In this document: positions 1 to 5,562 of the stretch, one piece after another | Layout of the letters: the number at the start of each line of letters is the position of its first letter | How positions within the stretch are numbered: position 1 is the first letter of the stretch | Source of the DNA: Muribaculaceae bacterium | GTDB lineage: Bacteria; Bacteroidota; Bacteroidia; Bacteroidales; Muribaculaceae | Reading direction: 5' to 3' | DNA length: 6,734 bases | NCBI GenBank assembly: GCA_017962285.1 | Contig: JAGCVR010000158.1 | Coordinates: 1-6,734 of the forward strand | The notes under the pieces: model-generated | The model's database searches: none | Told to the model about the DNA's origin: nothing | What the model saw: only the letters and a program-made list of their open reading frames with translations | Program-made: the position numbers and the translations under genes

Positions 1-215
1 GGATAGAGTTCCTGCATGTCGTCCTTCTGGATGCAGGCGCCGTTCCCTTTAGTGTGACAGAACTCGCAAGCCAGGCAGCCCGCAATCTTCTTGCGTGCCA
101 CATTCACCAATGTAACCTCGTGACCTGCAGCCTCGGCAGCCTTCTTAAACTCCTCCGCCATCCATGCGGTGTTTCCGTTGGCTCTCGGGGAGCCTTGTAA
201 AATCAAAATGTTCAT
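1..215 (-). CDS. Flavodoxin-family / iron-sulfur flavoprotein-like oxidoreductase, N-terminal part
   Basis: The first 71 codons are visible, from an ATG at 215; the rest lies beyond the left edge. The start MNILILQGSPRANGNT is the first beta-strand and phosphate loop of the flavodoxin-like FMN-binding fold shared by NAD(P)H-dependent FMN reductases. Residues 47-61 carry cysteines at 47, 50, 53 and 61 (CX2CX2CX7C), followed by IQKDDM. That spacing resembles the compact [4Fe-4S] motif of iron-sulfur flavoproteins (Isf), although many simple flavodoxin-family reductases keep similar cysteines without a proven cluster. The gene starts 22 bp after the DUF362 stop and appears to be the fifth gene of the alcohol dehydrogenase operon. 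The upstream gap is almost all A/T with no Shine-Dalgarno sequence, as is usual in Bacteroidota. No signal peptide is visible, so a cytoplasmic redox enzyme is expected; its electron partner and substrate are unknown. Confidence 0.88.
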   Translation of the reverse strand, partial: MNILILQGSPRANGNTAWMAEEFKKAAEAAGHEVTLVNVARKKIAGCLACEFCHTKGNGACIQKDDMQELY

Positions 216-237
216 ATTTTTATTTTTTAGAATTTGA

Positions 238-1227
238 TTATTCGTCAATATTCACCAGAGTATAGGTCTTCGAACCAAGTCCGAGTTTCTCGGCATGGTC
301 AATGGTATGGGTACCATGCTGCTTGTCGATGCGGTTCAGCAGGTCGGTAGGGTCGTTCTTGGCGGTTACCTTCTGCTGGTTGATGATGTCTATGCAGGCC
401 TGGTCCAGAGCCACGGGGTCGGTAGAAGCGAGGATGCCGTAGTCCTCAAGCTTCACGGGTGCTGGGTGGTCCACACAGTCACAGTCAATCGACATGTTGT
501 TCATCACACTGATAAAGATGATGCCCTGCTGCTTGCGGAAGTAATTCACCACACCCTGGGCAGCGGAAGCCATACTCTCGAGGAAGCCATCCTGGTTACC
601 AATATATTCAGGTGTCCAGAGTTTCGCCATGTCAAGTTTCTCCATCTTGCCAGCCGAGTGGATGTAGGCTTTCCCGTTCTTACTGGCACAACCTATAGAG
701 AGGTTTTTCAGCGCGCCGCCGTAGCCGCCCATTGGATGTCCCTTGAAATGGTTGAGGGCTATCATGAAGTCGTAATTAGCCATGTGGCCACCCACGATGT
801 CGTACTTGATATGTGCCTGGTCCTTCACGGGGATGCGCATCTCGTCATATTCGTCCATTATATCCACCGGGAAATACTTCAGGAATCCGTGACGCTCTAT
901 TACCTTCCAGTGATTGGCGCTGGTGTTGCGCTCGTCTTTCTCGTTGCCGGGGCCACTGCCGTAGGCGGTATTGCACTCCACTATGGTACCGTCCACCTCA
1001 AGCACCAGGTCCTTGATAAGTTCGGGCTTCAGGAAGTTGGGATTACTCCCCTCCCCTGTAGAAATCTTCACTGCCACACGTCCAGTGGCTTCCACCCCCA
1101 GTGCCTTGTAGATTTTCACCAACGACTCAGGCGAAATCTCGCGAGTGAGATACACCGTCGATGCCGGCTGAGACATCGCCACCGCCGACACCAACAAAAA
1201 TGCTAAAATAAAACTTGCTTTTCTCAT
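238..1227 (-). CDS. DUF362 domain-containing protein with signal peptide
   Basis: The 329-residue protein starts at ATG 1227. A Sec signal peptide is visible: M-R-K, a hydrophobic stretch at about 5-17, and a plausible cut after AMS (residue 19). The mature part matches DUF362. Typical landmarks are an NHFKGHPMGGYGGALKN block (159-175) with His160 and His164, the following SIGCASKNGK, a CDC pair (Cys249 and Cys251) in the segment DCDCVDHPAP, and the near-C-terminal ILASTDPVALDQACIDI. Some DUF362 proteins are annotated as iron-sulfur proteins. This one lacks a classic CX2CX2CX3CP ferredoxin motif, so any metal site would have to use the conserved His residues and the CDC pair; that is inference. 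Biochemical function is unknown. The gene begins 4 bp after the acetyltransferase stop and ends 22 bp before the flavoprotein, so it sits well inside the operon. It is the only one of the operon products with an export signal, which separates it from its presumably cytoplasmic neighbours. Confidence 0.9.
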   Translation of the reverse strand: MRKASFILAFLLVSAVAMSQPASTVYLTREISPESLVKIYKALGVEATGRVAVKISTGEGSNPNFLKPELIKDLVLEVDGTIVECNTAYGSGPGNEKDERNTSANHWKVIERHGFLKYFPVDIMDEYDEMRIPVKDQAHIKYDIVGGHMANYDFMIALNHFKGHPMGGYGGALKNLSIGCASKNGKAYIHSAGKMEKLDMAKLWTPEYIGNQDGFLESMASAAQGVVNYFRKQQGIIFISVMNNMSIDCDCVDHPAPVKLEDYGILASTDPVALDQACIDIINQQKVTAKNDPTDLLNRIDKQHGTHTIDHAEKLGLGSKTYTLVNIDE

Positions 1228-1231
1228 GTTA

Positions 1232-1789
1232 TCAGATGTTTTTTATTACTCTGCAGGGATTGCCCACTGCAATGGAATTTGAGGGAATGTCTTTCGTCAC
1301 AACGCTTCCTGCGCCGATGGTGACATTGTCGCCGATAGTAACACCTGGCAGAATGGTGACGCTGCCGCCAATCCACACATTATTGCCTATGGAGACTGGT
1401 TCTGCCAACTCGCGGTGACTGTTGCGCTCCACAGGGTCGGTGCTGTGGCAGGCGGTGTAGATGCTGACGTTAGGGCCGATGAAGCAGTAGTCGCCGATGG
1501 TGACAGGCGCTTCGTCGAGTACAGTGAAGTTGAAGTTGGCAAAGAACCGCTTGCCCACACTTATCGGCTTGCCGTAGTCGCAGTAGAAGGGCTGGACAAT
1601 CAGGAACTCGTCATCGGCGATATGTCCCAACAGTCCTCTCAGAATCTCTCTCGCTTTCTGCTTCTCCGACGGACGCAGCAGGTTATAGTCGTGAATAATC
1701 TCCTTCACCTCCGTCAGTTCTTCAAGCAGTTGCGGGTCAACGGCGGAATAATTCTCGCCAGCCAGCATCTTTTCTTTCTCTGTCTTCAT
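1232..1789 (-). CDS. Sugar O-acetyltransferase (LacA/Maa/NodL family)
   Basis: This 185-residue enzyme is the usual size for galactoside and maltose acetyltransferases, which move acetyl from acetyl-CoA to a sugar hydroxyl. The N-terminal helical region (about 3-58, starting KTEKEKMLAGENY) is the Mac domain typical of this family. From about 95 to 168 follow imperfect hexapeptide repeats (VTIGDY, VSIGNN, VTIGDN, VTIGAG) forming a left-handed beta-helix. The catalytic His is at position 115 in YTACHSTDP, the same residue number as the catalytic His of E. coli LacA. The C-terminal AVGNPCRVIKNI is the usual end of the fold. The start ATG at 1789 is 6 bp after the VOC gene stop; the TGA stop is 4 bp from the next start, so translational coupling is likely. 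No signal peptide: cytoplasmic, normally a trimer. The acceptor sugar cannot be told from sequence, and a link to the redox neighbours is not obvious; a general acetyl-overflow or detoxification role is possible. Confidence 0.95.
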   Translation of the reverse strand: MKTEKEKMLAGENYSAVDPQLLEELTEVKEIIHDYNLLRPSEKQKAREILRGLLGHIADDEFLIVQPFYCDYGKPISVGKRFFANFNFTVLDEAPVTIGDYCFIGPNVSIYTACHSTDPVERNSHRELAEPVSIGNNVWIGGSVTILPGVTIGDNVTIGAGSVVTKDIPSNSIAVGNPCRVIKNI

Positions 1790-1795
1790 ATTCTG

Positions 1796-2182
1796 TTATA
1801 CTGTTACTTCGATCTGGATGCCCTCAGGGCCGAGTATGCAACTTTCATAATAGCCGTCGCCAGTGGTGCGCGGACCGCTCGTCACCCGATAGCCCGCATC
1901 GCGAAGTTCTATTGTCTTTGCATCCACAGCCACCTTGCTTCCCACGGCTAACGATATGTGAACGAATCCGATATTCGGCTTCGACGGGTCGGCATCGATG
2001 GTGTCCGGTCGCTGCATCAGCTCCAGTCGTACCCCACCTTCAGGAAATGTGAGAATGTATGTCCGCAGTCCTGTGCGAGGATTGTGATACAGCTCATTGC
2101 TATCGGCTCCATAGTGGTCGATAAAGAACTGACGCATCGCTTCAAGGTCGCGACAGAATAATGCTACATGGTCCATTCTCAT
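1796..2182 (-). CDS. VOC-family protein, glyoxalase I-like
   Basis: This 128-residue protein contains two beta-alpha-beta-beta-beta modules of the vicinal oxygen chelate fold. The first starts MDHVALFCRDLEAMRQFFID, the second at about residue 72 with GFVHISLAV. Four residues in the usual metal positions are present: His5, Glu54 (VRLEL), His75 and Glu125 (GIQIEV). This is the H-E-H-E set of glyoxalase I-type metalloenzymes, so a catalytic metal site is likely. The length is that of a short single-chain VOC protein, which would act as a dimer. The reaction cannot be assigned: methylglyoxal-thiol isomerisation, epimerisation or thiol transfer to an electrophile are all known in the family. Position directly after an aldehyde-reducing dehydrogenase makes reactive-aldehyde chemistry the favoured guess. 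The start is ATG 2182, 12 bp after the dehydrogenase stop; a second Met at residue 3 is an alternative. The stop is 6 bp before the acetyltransferase start. Confidence 0.9.
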   Translation of the reverse strand: MRMDHVALFCRDLEAMRQFFIDHYGADSNELYHNPRTGLRTYILTFPEGGVRLELMQRPDTIDADPSKPNIGFVHISLAVGSKVAVDAKTIELRDAGYRVTSGPRTTGDGYYESCILGPEGIQIEVTV

Positions 2183-2194
2183 TATGATGTGGAT

Positions 2195-3310
2195 TTACAG
2201 GCTCTCTTTCAATATCTCAGCCACGTCCTCCTTCGTCAGATTCAAATATCCGGCGGGATAGACAACAGTGGTTTCTGTGATGCCGGGAATCATGTCGGCT
2301 GTGTCACCAAGTTCGCTGATAGTGAGCGGCAGACCAATCTCAAGCATCCAGTCCTTCAAGGCTTTCAGACCACGCTCGGCCACCTGCTCGTCGGTCAGAC
2401 CGTCGGTCGGGATGTTCCACACGTTTTTTGCGAAGCGCACGAACTTAGGCAAACCGTTTTCCATCGCACGGCGATAATATGCCATCGAGACCGAAGCCAG
2501 TGCGTAACCGTGAGGGGCATGTGTCCAGGCACCCACGCTGTGGCCTATCATGTGAACCATCCAGTCCTCCTTCTTTCCTAACCCGATGAGGGTGTTCAGT
2601 GCCCATGTGGCAGTCCACATTATGTTCGAGCGCGCCTCGTAGTCCTGCGGATTCTTCACGGCGATGCGGCTGCTGTGGATCACCGAGCGCATCAGCCCCT
2701 CGGAGATATAGTCGCTGGTATTGTCGTCGAAATCAGAGAAATACTGCTCCATGATGTGGTTCATGATGTCGTAGATGCCCGCCTTCATCTGGTTCTCGGG
2801 CACGGTCATCGTAAACTTCGGGTTCAGGATGGAGAACTTCGGCATAAGTCGGCTGTCGAACACGTGGCCCACCTTGAACGTATGTTCTGCGTCGGTAATC
2901 ACCGTGCCGGCATTCATCTCCGAGCCTGTTCCTGCCATCGTAAGTACGCAGCCCACTGGCAACAGTCGCTGGTCGGCAGCTGGATTCTGCTGCTTCAGCC
3001 AGAACTTGTCCCAGTAATCGCCCTCGTAGAACACGGATGCCGCCACCGCCTTCGAATAGTCGCACACGCTGCCGCCACCCAGGGCGAGAATCAAATCAAC
3101 ATTGTTCTCGCGGGCAATCCTCACGCCTTCGTGAAGTTTCTCAAGAGTGGGATTAGTCATCACGCCCGGATTCTCAACGATGGTCTTGCCTGCCTCGCGG
3201 AGGATGGCAACCACCTGGTCATAGATGCCGGTGCGTTTCACACTGCCGCTGCCGTAGTTCAGCAGCACTACGGGACCATAGTTCTTCAACTCATCCTTGA
3301 GGAAGTTCAA
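2195..3310 (-). CDS. Iron-containing alcohol dehydrogenase (YqhD/BdhA type), 5' end cut off by an amber codon
   Basis: The open frame encodes 371 residues from a TTG at 3310; family members are usually about 385-390. It belongs to the group III iron-dependent alcohol dehydrogenases closest to YqhD and butanol dehydrogenases, which reduce aldehydes to alcohols, mostly with NADPH. Counted from the TTG, the dinucleotide site shows YGSGSVKRTG (19-28) and LGGGSVCDYSK (77-87). Metal ligands are Asp181 and His185 (GIYDIMNHIMEQY), His257 (MIGHSV) and His267 (HAPHGYA), equivalent to the four ligands of YqhD. Everything from the GSGS loop to the C-terminus looks intact. The normal family N-terminus is readable just upstream in the same frame but is separated by a TAG at 3326-3328, so the protein from TTG 3310 would lack the first beta-strand and may not fold. 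The gene is either a recent pseudogene, a gene rescued by internal initiation or read-through, or a sequencing error. It is the first gene of the operon, followed after 12 bp by the VOC gene. Confidence 0.9.
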   Translation of the reverse strand: MNFLKDELKNYGPVVLLNYGSGSVKRTGIYDQVVAILREAGKTIVENPGVMTNPTLEKLHEGVRIARENNVDLILALGGGSVCDYSKAVAASVFYEGDYWDKFWLKQQNPAADQRLLPVGCVLTMAGTGSEMNAGTVITDAEHTFKVGHVFDSRLMPKFSILNPKFTMTVPENQMKAGIYDIMNHIMEQYFSDFDDNTSDYISEGLMRSVIHSSRIAVKNPQDYEARSNIMWTATWALNTLIGLGKKEDWMVHMIGHSVGAWTHAPHGYALASVSMAYYRRAMENGLPKFVRFAKNVWNIPTDGLTDEQVAERGLKALKDWMLEIGLPLTISELGDTADMIPGITETTVVYPAGYLNLTKEDVAEILKESL

Positions 3311-3367
3311 AGACTCATCACCAAACTACAGTTTTGTGGTATTGTAATAAGAAAAGTTTCCTAACAT
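3311..3367 (-). pseudogene. Detached N-terminus of the alcohol dehydrogenase, ending at in-frame TAG
   Basis: In the same frame as the dehydrogenase, an ATG at 3367 opens MLGNFSYYNTTKL, then TAG (3326-3328), then FGDESL, then the TTG at 3310. The whole is the expected family N-terminus (a Y-N-P-T-K-L-x-FG-type strand and turn), and with it the protein would be 390 residues, the normal length. At the TAG position relatives usually have Tyr or a similar residue, and TAT or TAC becomes TAG by one base change at position 3326. The expected Pro of the NPT motif is Thr here. The ATG at 3367 is therefore the ancestral start. The protease gene upstream ends in TAG too, so TAG acts as stop in this genome. 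Confidence 0.82.
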
Positions 3368-3371
3368 AATA

Positions 3372-3404
3372 TTATCGTTTTATTTGTTTTCCCTGTAATT
3401 TCAT
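3372..3404 (-). other. Possible upstream mini-ORF in the dehydrogenase leader
   Basis: The ATG in the repeat copy nearest the gene opens a ten-codon frame, MKLQGKQIKR, with TAA at 3374-3372, 4 bp before the ancestral dehydrogenase ATG at 3367. The AAAATGAAA context is as good a start as most in Bacteroidota. It could couple translation to the dehydrogenase, or be a chance product of the A-rich repeat. No similarity is recognised. Confidence 0.25.
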
Positions 3405-3427
3405 TTTATTTCATTTTGTTTCATTTT
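3398..3427 (-). repeat. Three 10-bp tandem repeats in the leader of the dehydrogenase operon
   Basis: On the plus strand the unit is ATTTCATTTT, then ATTTCATTTT, then GTTTCATTTT, without gaps. Read on the transcribed (minus) strand this is AAAATGAAAY three times, so each unit contains an ATG. As 10 is not a multiple of three, the three ATGs fall in three different frames: the first opens MKQNEIK, the second MK, the third the mini-ORF at 3404. The tract lies between the presumed transcription start and the gene. Copy number could vary by slippage. Confidence 0.8.
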
Positions 3428-3438
3428 AATGATAAACC

Positions 3439-3463
3439 TTGTCGTAAAGATACGACAAATTTC
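3439..3463 (-). promoter_or_regulatory. Promoter-like element with perfect inverted repeat upstream of the dehydrogenase operon
   Basis: The minus strand reads TTTGTCGTATCTTTACGA here. TATCTTTA (3452-3445) matches seven of eight positions of the Bacteroidota -7 box TAnnTTTG. A transcription start near 3438 would give a leader of about 70 nt to the ATG at 3367. No clear TTTG lies at the usual -33 distance. The same block is an exact palindrome: TTGTCGTA, a 4-base centre, TACGACAA (3458-3439). It could be an operator or simply promoter symmetry. No T-run follows the stem in the direction of transcription, which argues against a terminator for the protease gene that ends at 3464. Confidence 0.6.
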
Positions 3464-5560
3464 CTATCTTATCACTACTTTGCGATTGCCGTTAATGTAG
3501 ATTCCGGGTGCCGTGGGCTTGGAGTTGTAAGGCCGGCCGGTGACGTCGAACCAAAGGTCGCTGCCGGTGTCTGGATTGTCGCTCGGAATAGTGCGGATGG
3601 AAGTCATTTCCTTGATGTATTCAATGCCGGCAGCTGCGTCAATCTTGCCATATCCCCATTTGATGGGGTTAACGGCAGTGAACTCGTCGTTGCGTGAAGT
3701 GGCGGCGATAATTTCCTTGATGTCGTCAAGCGTGAGGGTGGGATTGGCTTGAAGCCACAGGGCGATGATGCCGCTCACCGTGGGACACGACATCGAGGTG
3801 CCGCTCATGCTACCGTAGGGATACCCCTGCCACTGCATCGTCTCAGCGATCTCCTTATCACAGTTATAGTGGTTCAAAGACGATACGACGTTGGTGCCTG
3901 GAGCGGTAACGACAGGTTGTGCCACACCGTTCAATGATTCTCCGTAGCTTGAAGAGAGACTGATGTCGTTATGCGTGTAAATGATGCTCTCATCAATGAC
4001 CGTGCCATTGTAAAGCCTGCTGGCGGTGTTGGCCACATAATTTCCTACGCTGATAACATTTGGGGTGGATGTCCAATCGCCACACGACAACTCACTGTCG
4101 CCACGGGTGTAACCTTCCATGTTAACGGCATCAAATCCTCCTGTCGTTTCCCACAAATCCATCTCAATGGGTGAAGATGACGACAGCGAGATAAAGAACG
4201 GCAATCGTTGAATGAGGACACCATTCGCGGCAGCGAGCAGATCAAGCTTGCCGTTATCGACTGAGCCATATATCGCCACGAAGCCATCCTGCATGTATTC
4301 TCCGAGAATCTCATCATCGTCGCTCATTACTTCAATAACGCCACTCTGAGACGGAGTGACAATGCATGGCTCTGTCTGCCACACTATTTCGCCACTATTG
4401 CGATTTACCATGCCAATCTTGACACTTAATGCATCGTTCTCGCCCAAAGTGTTGCGTGAATAGCCCTGCACTACCGAGGTGACTAATCTTGAAGTCCTGC
4501 CTTCTTCGTCAATGAAAGGAATTGCCCGGGCAAGAAGCGCCTTCATGCTGCTGTTCTCTTCATCAAATGCCTTGTAAATGTGAACGCCTTGACCTCCTTC
4601 GTTTCCCACGCTCAACACAGGTATGACATAGTGCGACATCTCATCTATGAGTTCTGGTATTGTGCCGGTGCCGTTATGAGGACCATTGTGCGCGTTCATG
4701 CTTGCGCTCAGCACAACAGGTGCATCGGTTTGCCGGGCATAATGCGCCGCAAATTGAAAAGCAATCTCGTTCACATTGTTCTTTCCCTCAATCGACACAA
4801 GCACAATGTCGGCATCGGGTGCCATGCCGCCAAACCCTAAAGGAGAGCGACTGCCGGCGGCAATGCCGGCGGTGTGGCTTCCATGGTCGCGGCCTGTGTT
4901 ATCGGTGGTGAGGGTGGCAATCAGTTCGGGAGTGTCGAACACCGAGCCGGGATATTCTATCGTTCCGGCCTCGTCATCCTCGACGATGAACTTATGGCCG
5001 TTGTCGTTGCCGGGGAGATAGACGCAGCGCAGACGGGTGTTGCCCTCGGCATCCTTGAATGCGGGATGCTGGAAATCGAAACCTCCATCAATGAGACAGA
5101 TGGTGACGCCCTCTCCGGTGTAAACATCTTGAATGCCAGGGGTGGTGCCGTCAATCTTGCTCACTCCGGTCTCCACAAGTGAGACATCGGTTTTCAGTTC
5201 CCCACGGCGAGTGGCATCGACCGACATTACGCCTTCTATGTTACCAAGTTCGCTTACTTTGTCGGTGGGAATGCTTATCACAGCCTTATGACCAAGTTTT
5301 GACAATACCGTGCCGCCAGCCTCACGAATATGTGCAAACGTGCCTGCAGCATCTTTGGAATCAACCTCCACCACAAGCCAGATGTCCGGGGTGGCGGCAA
5401 GTGCTTTTATTTTCCTGCCGTTTAAGTCATACTTTGCTGCTTGCTTTTGCAGCAGCGACAATTGAGCACTTGGAGTCAACCTGCTGTGTGCTGATGACAT
5501 GAAAGCACATGAGCTGACAATAATGGCGAATAATGCTATCTTTATTAATCTGTTCTTCAA
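3464..5560 (-). CDS. Exported S8-family (subtilisin-like) serine protease
   Basis: From the TTG at 5560 the protein has 698 residues. It begins with a signal sequence (KNRLIKIALFAIIVSSC), then a prodomain-like region (about 55-120, WLVVEVDSKD to VMSVDATRRG) of the type that guides folding and blocks subtilases. The catalytic domain starts at about 150. All active-site residues are visible: Asp158 (LIDGGFD), His226 (RDHGSHTAG), the oxyanion Asn320 (SVGNEG) and Ser589 (SGTSMSCP). Between Asn320 and Ser589 lies a long beta-rich insertion (about 325-490), as in many large bacterial subtilases. The last 30 or so residues (LWFDVTGRP to GIYINGNRKVVIR) resemble short C-terminal sorting tails of secreted Bacteroidales proteins, possibly type IX secretion. 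VSSC at 15-18 also fits a lipobox, so lipid anchoring is an alternative. An ATG at 5710 keeps the frame open but would add 50 Arg/Asn-rich residues before the signal sequence and overlap the DUF3667 gene by 148 bp, so it was not chosen. The gene ends in TAG. Confidence 0.93.
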   Translation of the reverse strand: MKNRLIKIALFAIIVSSCAFMSSAHSRLTPSAQLSLLQKQAAKYDLNGRKIKALAATPDIWLVVEVDSKDAAGTFAHIREAGGTVLSKLGHKAVISIPTDKVSELGNIEGVMSVDATRRGELKTDVSLVETGVSKIDGTTPGIQDVYTGEGVTICLIDGGFDFQHPAFKDAEGNTRLRCVYLPGNDNGHKFIVEDDEAGTIEYPGSVFDTPELIATLTTDNTGRDHGSHTAGIAAGSRSPLGFGGMAPDADIVLVSIEGKNNVNEIAFQFAAHYARQTDAPVVLSASMNAHNGPHNGTGTIPELIDEMSHYVIPVLSVGNEGGQGVHIYKAFDEENSSMKALLARAIPFIDEEGRTSRLVTSVVQGYSRNTLGENDALSVKIGMVNRNSGEIVWQTEPCIVTPSQSGVIEVMSDDDEILGEYMQDGFVAIYGSVDNGKLDLLAAANGVLIQRLPFFISLSSSSPIEMDLWETTGGFDAVNMEGYTRGDSELSCGDWTSTPNVISVGNYVANTASRLYNGTVIDESIIYTHNDISLSSSYGESLNGVAQPVVTAPGTNVVSSLNHYNCDKEIAETMQWQGYPYGSMSGTSMSCPTVSGIIALWLQANPTLTLDDIKEIIAATSRNDEFTAVNPIKWGYGKIDAAAGIEYIKEMTSIRTIPSDNPDTGSDLWFDVTGRPYNSKPTAPGIYINGNRKVVIR

Positions 5561-5562
5561 AA

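Noticed and set aside
295..1206. 303-codon open frame on the plus strand
   Set aside because: It lies wholly antisense to the DUF362 gene, has no recognisable family features and a His/Val-rich composition typical of the complement of a real coding frame.
2675..3364. 229-codon open frame on the plus strand
   Set aside because: Antisense to the dehydrogenase, whose motifs are clear; the translated sequence is His/Ala/Val-rich and shows no domain.
3439..3458. Inverted repeat as terminator of the protease gene
   Set aside because: No T-run follows the stem on the minus strand, and the same sequence precedes the DUF3667 gene, where it looks like a promoter.
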